This document shows positions 7,577 through 16,252 of a stretch of DNA of 64,000 nucleotides, piece by piece (within the stretch, counting starts at the first letter, position 1; each line of letters begins with the position of its first letter). The notes under the pieces were generated by a model. The model was given only the letters and a program-made list of their open reading frames with translations, had not been told where the DNA came from and did no database searches. Source of the DNA: Raoultibacter phocaeensis (GTDB lineage: Bacteria; Actinomycetota; Coriobacteriia; Coriobacteriales; Eggerthellaceae); the NCBI RefSeq assembly GCF_901411515.1, contig NZ_CABDUX010000001.1, forward strand, positions 62,001 to 126,000, written 5' to 3'. A program made the translations under genes and the position numbers.

Positions 7577-7647
7577 AAATGTCAAACTTCCTTTACATTT
7601 TGAGTATTCCATGATCCGTAGAAAATGTCAAATACTTTTTACATTTT
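7577..7647 (-). promoter_or_regulatory. Promoter with two identical 25-base operators
   Basis: AAATGTCAAA, five free bases, then TTTACATTTT occurs twice: 7577-7601 and 7623-7647, 46 bases apart. Each copy is an imperfect dyad. On the minus strand the distal copy contains TTGACA (7626-7631), followed after exactly 17 bases by AATACT (7603-7608); the proximal copy overlaps the expected transcript start. This is a classic layout for autorepression by the HTH protein encoded in the operon. Confidence 0.75.
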
Positions 7648-7824
7648 GCCCTTGAACAAAGCTCGGCAACCGCAACATATGCCGTATGCGCAAAACCGCC
7701 CGGCCCAATCGTAAGGAAACCGCAAGGTTTGCCGAAGGTGGATGCAAGGCGGCGTGTGTACGATGGAAACGAGCCGGGAAAGAACGCGGCTCAAGCGCAA
7801 AACACCCAGGCGAAAGGACACGCC

Positions 7825-7920
7825 ATGCACGTACTCCCGAAAGCACTTTTCCTCACCATCGCTGCAGCAACCGCCGTTGTCGTCGTAATCGGCACGAAAG
7901 AGATGAGGCGTTGCCGGTAA
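7825..7920 (+). CDS. Candidate 31-residue single-span membrane peptide
   Basis: An ATG at 7825 with AAAGGA 8 bases upstream opens 31 codons ending TAA at 7918. The product has one hydrophobic span (ALFLTIAAATAVVVVIG) and a basic tail (KEMRRCR), the shape of small membrane regulators. It ends 71 bases before the response regulator of an ABC/two-component module and could belong to it. Too short for homology; it may be chance. The rest of the gap 7648-7991 shows nothing recognisable. Confidence 0.35.
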   Translation: MHVLPKALFLTIAAATAVVVVIGTKEMRRCR

Positions 7921-7991
7921 AGCACGGCCTCGCTGGCAACCGCACGGGACCGACATGGTATAGTGCCATCGCAAGCTACGAAAGGCGATAC

Positions 7992-8687
7992 ATGGCACGC
8001 ATTCTCATTGTCGACGACGACGCCGATCTCTCGGCCATAACAGCGCGATTTCTCGAGTCGGAAGGGTACGAGACGACGCGGGCGGGCTCGGCCGAGGAAG
8101 CGTACGATCTCCTCACCCGCCACCCCGTTGATCTCGTGCTGCTCGACATCAACCTCCCAACCGAAGACGGATTCGCTATCTGTTCGGAAATCCGACGCGC
8201 AAGCACCGTTCCCCTTATCTTCGCCTCCGCGCGCACAAGCGAAACCGACCGCATAACCGGGTTCGACATCGGTGGGGATGATTACCTGCCGAAACCCTAT
8301 TCCCTGCGCGAGCTCCTCTCGCACGTGAAGGCTCTTTTGCGCAGAGCGTCCGATTTCTCGAACCCGACGGCGACGTCCCGCACCGTCGGGCCGTTTGCCA
8401 TAGACGAAGCCGCAGGCATTCTTGCCAAGAACGGCGAGCCTGTTGCGCTTTCGCCGAAGGAGTTCGCTCTCGCTTGCCGCCTCATGAGAGCGCCGGGTAC
8501 CGCGGTGTCCAAAGAGCAGCTCCTTGGCGATGTGTGGGGACCGTTTTCCGATGTCGAGCCGCAGACGGTTTCAGTCCATATGAACTGGCTGCGCACGAAG
8601 CTCGAGGACGATCCCCAGCATCCGCGCCATTTCGTCACCGTACGCGGAAAGGGTTACCGGTTCGACCCGTGCGAGACGGCATCGTGA
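7992..8687 (+). CDS. OmpR-family response regulator
   Basis: 231 residues. The receiver domain starts RILIVDDDADL (acidic pocket), has phospho-acceptor Asp52 in LLDINLP and Lys in LPKPYS near residue 101. The C-terminal winged helix includes LSPKEFALACRLM, VSVHMNWLRTKL and VTVRGKGYRF. The start is at 7992 because the receiver fold begins there; the open frame upstream is non-coding. It overlaps the kinase gene by 4 bases. It probably controls the ABC genes downstream, whose upstream region carries a CTTAA direct repeat with 11-base spacing (9897-9912). Confidence 0.93.
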   Translation: MARILIVDDDADLSAITARFLESEGYETTRAGSAEEAYDLLTRHPVDLVLLDINLPTEDGFAICSEIRRASTVPLIFASARTSETDRITGFDIGGDDYLPKPYSLRELLSHVKALLRRASDFSNPTATSRTVGPFAIDEAAGILAKNGEPVALSPKEFALACRLMRAPGTAVSKEQLLGDVWGPFSDVEPQTVSVHMNWLRTKLEDDPQHPRHFVTVRGKGYRFDPCETAS

Positions 8688-9901
8688 CGAAACCCGCTGC
8701 ACATCCCCGAACGTCCCGCGAAGCTCGCCGCATCACCAGCAGGCTCGTCGGCTTCGTCGCATGCGCGTCGCTTGTGCTCGTCGCGCTTGCAATCGCCGCG
8801 ACGGTGATCCTCGGAAACGACCAGACCGCCTCCGAGACCAGAAGCCGCATCATCGAGCTCAACGAAACCCGCGCCCTCTTGGCCGATGCAACCGACGCGC
8901 ACGGCGCCGAAGGCGCGAATGCGCTCCAGGAGGCCGATGACTCGCTCGCACGGGCCCAGGAATCTCTGCGGGCGGCGGCCAGCGCGCAGAGCCTGAAGCC
9001 ACTTGCACTCGTATGGATCGTATGCGCTGCAGGCATTCTCGCCGCATGCGCGGTAGCGGCGTATGTGTACGCGAGCGTCGTGAGGCCGTTCATGCGGCTC
9101 GAATCGTTCGCCGACGAGGTGGCGTCCGGCAATCTGGATGCGCCCCTCGCCTATGAACGCAGCAATCCGTTCGGCCGATTCACCTGGGCGTTCGATAACA
9201 TGCGCAAGGAGATAAAGCGGGCACGCGCCGCCGAAGCCGAAGCCATCGATCAGAACAAGACCATGATCGCCGCGCTCTCCCACGATATCAAAACGCCCAT
9301 TGCCTCAATCCGAGCCTACTCCGAAGCGCTCGAGCTCGGCCTCGCGCGAAGCGAAGAAGAACGCGCTTCCTACGCGGGAACGATCATGCGCAAGTGCGAC
9401 GAGGTATCCGAGCTTACCGACGACCTGTTTCTCCACGCCCTCGCCGACCTCGACGTCATCGAAGTCGGCACCGTAAACGCATCGGTCGATACAACCGTGC
9501 GACGCGCCGTAGAAGACTTCGACGCAACGGGAACCATCGTTATCACGCGCCTCGACGAAGCCATCGTCGCCCACGACCCCAAGCGCCTCGGCCAGGTGCT
9601 CGAAAACCTCATCGCGAACGCCCGCAAGTACGCGCCTGATTCGGCGATCGAGATCTCGGGGATGCACACGCCGGATGCCTACCGCATCGAAGTGCGCGAT
9701 TTCGGACTCGGCATAGCGCCCGAAGATCTGCCGTTCGCATTCGACCGCTTCTACCGTGGCGCAAACGCAGGCGACGCGCCGGGAGCGGGGCTCGGGCTGT
9801 TCATCGCCCAACACCTTACCTTGCGCATGGGCGCAACCATAGCGCTCGAAGATGCGCGGCCCGGGCTGCGGGTTTCCGTTGAATTTCCCGCGGCTTCTTA
9901 A
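8684..9901 (+). CDS. Two-component sensor histidine kinase
   Basis: 405 residues from a GTG that overlaps the regulator stop by 4 bases. Two membrane spans (about 21-43 and 107-130) enclose a short, roughly 60-residue external helix rich in Ala/Glu. A HAMP linker follows (RPFMRLESFADEVASG). Phospho-acceptor His200 lies in LSHDIKTP; ATP-binding motifs are NLIANARKY (N box), DFGLGIAPEDL (G1) and GAGLGLFIAQ (G2). The short sensor and ABC linkage fit kinases that detect envelope stress or antimicrobial peptides, often through the transporter itself. Confidence 0.92.
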   Translation: MTKPAAHPRTSREARRITSRLVGFVACASLVLVALAIAATVILGNDQTASETRSRIIELNETRALLADATDAHGAEGANALQEADDSLARAQESLRAAASAQSLKPLALVWIVCAAGILAACAVAAYVYASVVRPFMRLESFADEVASGNLDAPLAYERSNPFGRFTWAFDNMRKEIKRARAAEAEAIDQNKTMIAALSHDIKTPIASIRAYSEALELGLARSEEERASYAGTIMRKCDEVSELTDDLFLHALADLDVIEVGTVNASVDTTVRRAVEDFDATGTIVITRLDEAIVAHDPKRLGQVLENLIANARKYAPDSAIEISGMHTPDAYRIEVRDFGLGIAPEDLPFAFDRFYRGANAGDAPGAGLGLFIAQHLTLRMGATIALEDARPGLRVSVEFPAAS

Positions 9902-9912
9902 GGACGTCTTAA
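9897..9912 (+). promoter_or_regulatory. Putative response-regulator direct repeat before the ABC genes
   Basis: CTTAA occurs at 9897-9901 and 9908-9912, an 11-base period expected for tandem binding of an OmpR-type regulator. It lies at the kinase stop codon, 56 bases before the ATPase start. Recognition by the adjacent regulator is inferred. Confidence 0.45.
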
Positions 9913-9967
9913 TGTTGGGGCGCATACCATGCCTTTCAGAACGAATGCGAACCGAAAGGCTAAACCC

Positions 9968-10738
9968 GTGAAACGAACGATACTCCAAACCGACAGGCTC
10001 TCGAAGAGCTACGCCTCCGACGGGGTGCAGACCCATGTGCTCAGCGCCATCGACCTCTCGCTGTACGAAGGCGACTTCACCGCCATCATGGGGCCGTCGG
10101 GCTCTGGAAAATCGACGTTGCTCTATTGCCTTTCGGGCATGGATGCCGTCACGGCAGGCGACGTTCGCTACCGAGAAACAAGCATCGTCGGCATGCGCGA
10201 ACAGGATATGGCGAACCTGCGCTCCCAGCACTTCGGATTCGTGTTCCAGCAAGCCCATCTCGTATCGAACCTCACGCTTTTCGAGAACATCGCCGTACCC
10301 GGATACCTCAAAGAAAACCGCAGCGCCGCCGAAACGCGCACGGTCGCCCAAGCGCTCATCGAGCGCATGGGGCTTGCCGCTGACGCCCATCATCTTCCCA
10401 GCCAGACATCGGGCGGTCAGCAACAGCGCTGCGCCGTGGCCCGCAGCGTCGTAAACGATCCCGACATCCTGTTCGCCGACGAGCCTACCGGCGCCCTCAA
10501 CCGCGCGAACACACTCGAGGTGCTCGCGCTTTTAGGCGAGCTCAACGAAGCGGGACAGACCATCTGCATGGTCACGCACGACGTGCAGTGCGCTGTACGC
10601 GCGAACCGCATCCTCTACCTTGAAGACGGTGCGATCAAAGGAGAGCTCGAACTCGCTTCTTGGGTGGCGAGCGGCACCGATTCCGCCAAACCGCGCGAGG
10701 CGCAGGTTAGCGCCTGGCTTTCGTCGTTTTCGTGGTAG
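9968..10738 (+). CDS. ABC transporter ATP-binding protein (MacB/BceA type)
   Basis: 256 residues from the GTG at 9968 (GAAAGG 8 bases upstream); an ATG at 9929 in frame is possible but lacks a clear ribosome site. Walker A is GPSGSGKST, the Q-loop VFQQAHLV, the signature SGGQQQR, Walker B ILFADEPTGALN and the H-loop VTHD. The ordering and length match ATPases that energise FtsX-like permeases. The permease follows 9 bases later. Together they probably extract or expel a peptide or lipid-active compound, or signal to the kinase. Confidence 0.9.
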   Translation: MKRTILQTDRLSKSYASDGVQTHVLSAIDLSLYEGDFTAIMGPSGSGKSTLLYCLSGMDAVTAGDVRYRETSIVGMREQDMANLRSQHFGFVFQQAHLVSNLTLFENIAVPGYLKENRSAAETRTVAQALIERMGLAADAHHLPSQTSGGQQQRCAVARSVVNDPDILFADEPTGALNRANTLEVLALLGELNEAGQTICMVTHDVQCAVRANRILYLEDGAIKGELELASWVASGTDSAKPREAQVSAWLSSFSW

Positions 10739-10747
10739 GAGCGCGCC

Positions 10748-13186
10748 ATGGCATTCATACGAACGCTGGCGAGCGCCGGCATCAAACGCAGTAAAGGCTC
10801 CTTTCTCGGGTTGTTCTTCCTCATGGCGCTTACCTCAACGGCGCTGTGCTTCACCCTTTCGCTCTACGTCGACCTCAACGTTCGCGAGGAAATGGCCTTA
10901 GCGGAAGCGGGAGCCGGCGATGTGTACGCTTACGACCTTGCAAGCAACCTCACCGACGACGTTATCTTCGAGATAGAATCCATCGACGGGGTGGCCTCGG
11001 CCGAAACGAACGAAGCGCTCAGCATTCCATCGCAGTACCTTGCCAGCGAGGGTGCGGTCGATCATAATCCGACGACCACCACGCTGTACGCGGCATGGGG
11101 CGAGGGACTGGACTACCGGGTATTCGCAGACGACAGAGCGTCGCTCGTCGACAACCCTCAGGCCCCGGGAACCGACGAAGTCTACGCTCCCATCTCGTTT
11201 CTCGTATCGCCGGGCGTCGACATCGGCGATACGGTCGAACTAAAAATGGGCGATCGCACGAAAACCCTCACCATCGCAGGTTTTATCGAAGATCCTCAAA
11301 TCGGCACCCCGTTCATGGAGAGCAAGCGACTCATCATGGATCCGAACACCTTTGACGAACTCGCCGACACGGTTGACTCCCTGGCCTACGAACAAGGCAC
11401 TCCCAAAGATGTGTTTACCGCAGCGCAAATCCCCTGCCGCCTCGTCGAGCTGAACGTAACCATGACCGACGAGGCGCGGGCGACGGGCATGACCCCCAAC
11501 GACCTCACCCACATGATCGCCGAAGAAACCGCATGGGGCGCATCGACGTCGGGAATGTTCAGCGCAACCACGCTTGCAGGATACGCCATGATCGTCGTCA
11601 TCATCGGCTCGGCCATCATGGCAGTTTTCGCACTCATGCTCTTCGTTGTTGCGCTCGTTATCTGCACACACACCATCTCATCGTCCATCGAGAAGGATTA
11701 CGCCGATTACGGAACGCTCAAGGCCCTCGGCGTTCCCAACCGCGCCCTCGCCCGCGTGCTCGTCATCGAATATGCGGGTACGAGCCTGATCGGCCTCGCT
11801 GTCGGCCTCATAGCTTCGATGGCGCTCGTCCCCCTCGGCCTTCCCTTCTTCGCGCAGCTCACGGGCATCCTCGCAAACAACAACGCCGTCCCGCTCGCTT
11901 CGATGGCGTGCCTCGGCGCGCTCATGGCGCTTGTCCTAGCCGTCATCGCGTGGAAGGCGCGCAAGCTTGGAGCCATCTTTCCCCTCGTAGCGTTCAGGAG
12001 CGGAAAGGCCGACGTCCACTTCAAGAGCCGCGCCTCCCGCACGGTTTCGGGATCGTGTCTCAATCTCGAGCTCGCCGTTCGCTCCGTCCTTTCGGCGAAG
12101 CGCCGCTACGTGGGCCTGCTTGCCTGCTCGATCCTCATGTGCGCGTTCATCGTGCTCATTTTCGGCATCGGCGGCGCTTTAAGGGAACCCGGAGCCGTGT
12201 ATGACGCCTTCGGCATGTGGAAAAGCGATCTGTCTGCCGTGGCCGCGACCGCCGATGACGCACTTGATTTCGATGAGGTGGATTCGATCGTCGAGCAAAC
12301 AGCCGGCATCAAGAACACGTGGCAGGAATCGTTCACCATGGTGAACCTCAGTGGCGAAAGCCGCTCGTTCGTCGGACTCAGCGACCCCACCATCCCCCTC
12401 GGCATCGCCGAAGGAAGGGCGCCGAAACTCGACAACGAGGTGCTCGTGGGCATGAACCTTGCTTCGGCGAAGGAGTTGGAGATCGGAGACGAATTCCCGG
12501 TTACCAGCCCCGACGGCACGGAGCATATGCTCATCGTATGCGGGAAGCTCTCCGCCATGTTCAACGCCGGCTACGGGTGCATCCTCACGTTCGACGGGCT
12601 GTGCTCGACGTTCGGCATGGACGCAACCGATCCTGCGATCGGGCATCAGTACACACTCGACGATCCCGCAAAGATCGACGAGGTGAAAGCAACGCTCGAA
12701 GCGCGGTTCGGGGATCGCATCGACCTTCGCGCGAGCGGGCTGTTCAGCAACACCAGCACAATCATCGAACTCATCCAGATGCTCTTCACCACCATGGGCT
12801 ACATCATGGCAGCCATCGCGGCGGCCCTCGTCTTCCTAGCCGTGTCGCTCATCATCGGGCGCATGTTCTTGGTGGAGCGGCAGGATCTCGGCGTCTACCG
12901 CGCGCTCGGGTTCACTTCGACGAGGCTACGCGTTCAGTTCGCCCTGCGCTTTTTCCTCGTGGCGCTCGCAGGTTGCGCGCTCGGCGCACTCGCGACCTCG
13001 CTCGGAGGCAGCTGGCTCGCGAGCCAACTGTTCGGCATGTTCGGCGTCACCCAATTCGCCATCGACACAAACCCCGTCATGGTCTGTGGCTTGACGCTTG
13101 GGCTTGCGCTCGTGTTCCTTGCTGCGGCCTATGTATCGGCGCGCAAGGTGAAGCGCATCGATGTGCGCGAACTCGTGATGGACTGA
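10748..13186 (+). CDS. FtsX-like ABC permease, large form
   Basis: 812 residues. The architecture is one N-terminal span (about 20-40), an extracellular domain to about 260, three spans around 275-300, 325-370 and 380-400, an internal span near 455-475, a second extracellular domain and three C-terminal spans. This is the duplicated FtsX/MacB_PCD arrangement of peptide-resistance permeases. Residues LIIGRMFLVERQDLGVYRA and the final ARKVKRIDVRELV are family features. It is the last gene of the regulator-kinase-ATPase-permease module. Substrate unknown; such systems often confer resistance to bacitracin-like or cationic peptides. Confidence 0.88.
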   Translation: MAFIRTLASAGIKRSKGSFLGLFFLMALTSTALCFTLSLYVDLNVREEMALAEAGAGDVYAYDLASNLTDDVIFEIESIDGVASAETNEALSIPSQYLASEGAVDHNPTTTTLYAAWGEGLDYRVFADDRASLVDNPQAPGTDEVYAPISFLVSPGVDIGDTVELKMGDRTKTLTIAGFIEDPQIGTPFMESKRLIMDPNTFDELADTVDSLAYEQGTPKDVFTAAQIPCRLVELNVTMTDEARATGMTPNDLTHMIAEETAWGASTSGMFSATTLAGYAMIVVIIGSAIMAVFALMLFVVALVICTHTISSSIEKDYADYGTLKALGVPNRALARVLVIEYAGTSLIGLAVGLIASMALVPLGLPFFAQLTGILANNNAVPLASMACLGALMALVLAVIAWKARKLGAIFPLVAFRSGKADVHFKSRASRTVSGSCLNLELAVRSVLSAKRRYVGLLACSILMCAFIVLIFGIGGALREPGAVYDAFGMWKSDLSAVAATADDALDFDEVDSIVEQTAGIKNTWQESFTMVNLSGESRSFVGLSDPTIPLGIAEGRAPKLDNEVLVGMNLASAKELEIGDEFPVTSPDGTEHMLIVCGKLSAMFNAGYGCILTFDGLCSTFGMDATDPAIGHQYTLDDPAKIDEVKATLEARFGDRIDLRASGLFSNTSTIIELIQMLFTTMGYIMAAIAAALVFLAVSLIIGRMFLVERQDLGVYRALGFTSTRLRVQFALRFFLVALAGCALGALATSLGGSWLASQLFGMFGVTQFAIDTNPVMVCGLTLGLALVFLAAAYVSARKVKRIDVRELVMD

Positions 13187-13232
13187 ACGCGTGGGAGCCT
13201 GCGGCGTTCGCGCGACGGCTCGCCGCCTGGGC

Positions 13233-13973
13233 TCACGTGCTTTCGATAAACGCCGCGATGGCGCGGGCGGCTTCTTCCCACTGCTCTTCGGGGGATATAG
13301 CCGCCCTCCCATCGCCCGCTTGCTCGCCGTAATTGCCGAATTGGCCGTGGTTGCCGCCTTCGATGACGACCTCCTGGAAATCGGCAGGCAGCTTGGGGGC
13401 GGCTTCGTCGTAGGCCCTACGGTTGAGCACTTCGTCTTCGCTTCCGTAGAGGGAGAGCACGCGAAGGCCGCTTTGGGAAAGATCAGCGGTGGGATACGAG
13501 GCAAGCAGCACGACGCCCTTTAGAGTATCGGCATGATCGGCAGCCCACCCTGAGGCGACCACGCCCCCCAGCGAATGGCCGCCCACGTACCACGACTTCA
13601 CATTCGGATACGCCTCGATCACCTTCGCGGCAGCATCGGGTGCGAAAAACGCGATGTTGAACGGCACCTCGACGACGGCGCAGAACACACCTTCGGCCGC
13701 GAGCTGGTCGAGCAAAGGCGCATACGCATCAAAGGCAACTTTGGCTCCCGGATAGAGAATGAAGCCCGCCTGCGCATCCGGATCACCGAAAGCAAGGTAG
13801 CCTTCACCGCGCTCGACCGCTGCATCGGCAGACGATTCGGTGTAGGCCTCGTTTCCGGGAGCAGCATGGTAGTAATCGTTCACGTACACGGCGAATCCGA
13901 TCGCACACACGGCTACAAGGGCAGCCAACGCGATGGCAATCCACCGTCCGATATGTCGTTTCTTCTTGTCCAT
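13233..13973 (-). CDS. Membrane-anchored alpha/beta hydrolase
   Basis: 246 residues. An N-terminal basic stretch (MDKKKRHIGR) and one span (about 11-30) anchor or export the protein. The hydrolase domain has YPGAKV near the oxyanion hole, the nucleophile elbow GGHSLGG, a late acidic residue in YGSEDEVL and His in EGGNHGQFG, a complete Ser-Asp/Glu-His set of the dienelactone-hydrolase-like class. It lies between two oppositely oriented ABC/two-component modules. Substrate unknown; an esterase acting outside the membrane is likely. Confidence 0.85.
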   Translation of the reverse strand: MDKKKRHIGRWIAIALAALVAVCAIGFAVYVNDYYHAAPGNEAYTESSADAAVERGEGYLAFGDPDAQAGFILYPGAKVAFDAYAPLLDQLAAEGVFCAVVEVPFNIAFFAPDAAAKVIEAYPNVKSWYVGGHSLGGVVASGWAADHADTLKGVVLLASYPTADLSQSGLRVLSLYGSEDEVLNRRAYDEAAPKLPADFQEVVIEGGNHGQFGNYGEQAGDGRAAISPEEQWEEAARAIAAFIEST

Positions 13974-14157
13974 AGCGGCCTACGATACCAGATTGACGCC
14001 TCATGCTGAAATCTCGACGTTCATTTGTCACCGACGAGCATTTTTCCGATTCTTTTCCGAACGTCCAGCGCCCGGCGCTCGGTTCTCTCTCGCCAGATTC
14101 TCGATTTGCCCTTGTTGGATCCTCGATTTGCTCTCGATGGGCGGTCCGTGTTGCAGA

Positions 14158-14179
14158 AATCGTGCCATATGGCACGATT
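14158..14179. promoter_or_regulatory. Perfect 22-base palindrome (copy 1)
   Basis: AATCGTGCCAT is followed directly by its exact reverse complement. A related palindrome lies 110 bases to the right at 14288-14303, sharing CGTGCCA and TGGCACGATT. Both lie in the gene-free stretch 13974-14475, upstream of the hydrolase gene. The shape suits a dimeric regulator. Other than these palindromes and a short one at 14257-14270, I see nothing in that 502-base stretch. Confidence 0.6.
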
Positions 14180-14256
14180 GTTGTCACGCCTGTCGCGTCG
14201 CGTTTCGGCATGCGAATAACATTTTTGCAGAGCGCCTGATCAGAGCAGTATGCTTC

Positions 14257-14270
14257 TTATTCAAGAATAA
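14257..14270. promoter_or_regulatory. AT-rich palindrome between the two GTGCCA palindromes
   Basis: TTATTC and GAATAA flank AA in a 14-base perfect dyad. It lies in a locally AT-rich patch (about 14218-14278) that could hold a promoter for the hydrolase gene. Confidence 0.35.
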
Positions 14271-14287
14271 TATTCTCCGACACGGAC

Positions 14288-14303
14288 CGTGCCATGTGGC
14301 ACG
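14288..14303. promoter_or_regulatory. GTGCCA palindrome (copy 2)
   Basis: CGTGCCA, TG, TGGCACG: a 16-base dyad followed by ATTTTGG, matching copy 1 at 14158-14179 in both half-sites and in the right flank (ATT). Two copies of one dyad within 150 bases suggest a specific DNA-binding protein rather than a terminator. Confidence 0.55.
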
Positions 14304-14475
14304 ATTTTGGTCGGAAGTTTGCCTGGACTTCGCACCCAGTAAGGCGTATCGGGCTTGGTCTCGGCAGATGGGATGTGCCGCCTTCCCGTCATCGGCGCAG
14401 AGTCGACAAAGCAGCAAGCGCGAAGCCCCGGCAGACCGATGGCTCGCCGGGGATTCGCGCTCGTACGATCGCCGC

Positions 14476-15363
14476 TTACGCCTCGAACTCGACCGTAATC
14501 GCGAGCAGATCGCCTTCGAGCGTCGCGCGCGCCGTAGCGCCCATCGCGCGGCACAGTTGCGACACGATGGCGAGCCCGAGGCCCCCGCTGCCGTCGGCAC
14601 GCACCTCTCCGCCCTGGTAGAATCGCTCGAACAGCCGCTCAACGTCGAGGGACGCCGGATCGGCCACACGATTCGCAAACGTTATCGCGCAGCCTCGCTG
14701 CGTGATTGTCGGAGCTGCCGCACCGTAGCGCAGAGCGTTGACGGCAAGATTGCGGAACGTCCGCTCAAGCGCATCGGCATCGGCGAGCACCGTGAGCTCT
14801 TCGTCGGCCAAATCGATGGCAGGCGTCCATCCCCTTTCCTGGAATTGCGGATAGAGCGACGCGAGCGTTTCAGCTAAAACCTCGTTTGCGTCGAGCGGTT
14901 CGCGTTCGAGCCGATAATCGGGGTCCTGCACCTGCGCGAAAGCGAACAGCTGATCGAGGAGTTTGGACGCATCGTCGATCCTGCGATCGATCGCCTCGAG
15001 ATAGCGCTGCCGCACTGCGGGATCGATCTCCCCTTCGAGCAGCTGCGCATAACCCTTCGCGCCCGCAAGCGGCGTTCTGATATCGTGGGAAAGGTAGGTG
15101 AGCCCGCGGCGCATCTCGGCCGCATGCTCGTCGGCGGCGATGCGCTCGCCCTGGTGGCGGTCGAGCTGACGGTTGATCGCCTGACCCAGCTGCACGAAAC
15201 CGCGTGTATGCACCGAGGTGGTCGTACGCGCGTTGCTCGATGAATCCCGCCGGTTCAGGAACCGCGCGAAAGCGCGCAGTTCCCGTTCGGAGCGGACGAG
15301 CTGGATCGCAAGCACGATGATCGCGCCGACAAGAACAACGATGATCGCCACCAGAGCTTCCAT
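14476..15363 (-). CDS. Single-span sensor histidine kinase of an ABC/two-component module
   Basis: 295 residues. One N-terminal span (about 3-22) and no extracellular domain: this is the intramembrane-sensing type. His93 lies in LSHDIRTP; the ATP-binding part has NLAVNALRY (N box) and GSGGLGLAIVSQL (G2), while the G1 box is reduced (FANRVADP). The gene follows the ABC-2 permease by 4 bases. Kinases of this form usually serve lantibiotic-type immunity transporters, here the ATPase and permease upstream. Confidence 0.88.
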   Translation of the reverse strand: MEALVAIIVVLVGAIIVLAIQLVRSERELRAFARFLNRRDSSSNARTTTSVHTRGFVQLGQAINRQLDRHQGERIAADEHAAEMRRGLTYLSHDIRTPLAGAKGYAQLLEGEIDPAVRQRYLEAIDRRIDDASKLLDQLFAFAQVQDPDYRLEREPLDANEVLAETLASLYPQFQERGWTPAIDLADEELTVLADADALERTFRNLAVNALRYGAAAPTITQRGCAITFANRVADPASLDVERLFERFYQGGEVRADGSGGLGLAIVSQLCRAMGATARATLEGDLLAITVEFEA

Positions 15364-15367
15364 GGGC

Positions 15368-16252
15368 TTAGATATCCTTCTTCTTGAGTATGAGCAGACT
15401 CAAAGCGGCGTATCCGGCCAAGAACACGAGACCGACGGCTGCTATGTGCACGCTCGTGAGCCCGCCGGTGAAATCGATGCCGGAGCCGAGCGAGCGCATG
15501 CAGGCGTATAACGTGAAGTTCCCGAGATCGGAGATGCTCGGAAAGAGCGAAAGCACCGCTTGGACGAGCGAGACGATAATACCGCTTCCCACTACGATGC
15601 CGATGGCGATAGCTGCGGCCATCTTGCGGGTCAGCCACACAAACAGGGCCGTGAGCATGCCCATGCCCGAAAGCACCAACACCACAAGCGCAAACCATAA
15701 CGCCATGTCGCCCATGGGCGCAGCGAGCATTTCTATCCCGAACACGGCAGCGCCGATCAACGTGGCACCTACGGTAACGAGCGTGAATACAACGGCAAAC
15801 AGCACGATTTCAACGACACGGGTTATGAGGAACACCGCGCGGTTCGGAAAGGCGGTGAACACGTTTTTGCTGAAGCCGTTCTCGAACTCAGCAGCGAAGA
15901 AGATGCCGATGAACACCACGAACAGGCACGCCAATCCCCCGCCGTTCATGAAGATATTGCCGACAAGCGCCATGGGCGTGAGCCCCGAGAGCATGTACTG
16001 CGCTTGCTCGATGCTTTGGCTAACCTCGCCCATATCCACTTGATCGCCGCCGGGCGTTGTTATGCCGAAATGAAATCCCGAGCTCGCCGCTGCACCGCTT
16101 GCGTTCTGCATCGTTTCCAAAAATTCCGGAGAGAGCATATAGCTGATCGAGCCCATGGCGACGAGACCGAGGATCACGATGCACCCGAGCAGTATCCAAA
16201 GCGACTTGCTGCGGACGGCGCGGTAGAAATCCATTCTCAAGATATTAACCAT
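15368..16252 (-). CDS. ABC-2 type permease
   Basis: 294 residues with six hydrophobic segments, beginning with a cytoplasmic helix and span 1 (about 18-38), then spans around 106-125, 145-170, 180-210, 220-245 and 265-288. The large loop between spans 1 and 2 (about residues 40-100) lies outside. This is the layout of lantibiotic-immunity and bacitracin-type ABC-2 permeases. The start overlaps the ATPase stop by 8 bases, so the two are coupled. Confidence 0.85.
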   Translation of the reverse strand: MVNILRMDFYRAVRSKSLWILLGCIVILGLVAMGSISYMLSPEFLETMQNASGAAASSGFHFGITTPGGDQVDMGEVSQSIEQAQYMLSGLTPMALVGNIFMNGGGLACLFVVFIGIFFAAEFENGFSKNVFTAFPNRAVFLITRVVEIVLFAVVFTLVTVGATLIGAAVFGIEMLAAPMGDMALWFALVVLVLSGMGMLTALFVWLTRKMAAAIAIGIVVGSGIIVSLVQAVLSLFPSISDLGNFTLYACMRSLGSGIDFTGGLTSVHIAAVGLVFLAGYAALSLLILKKKDI

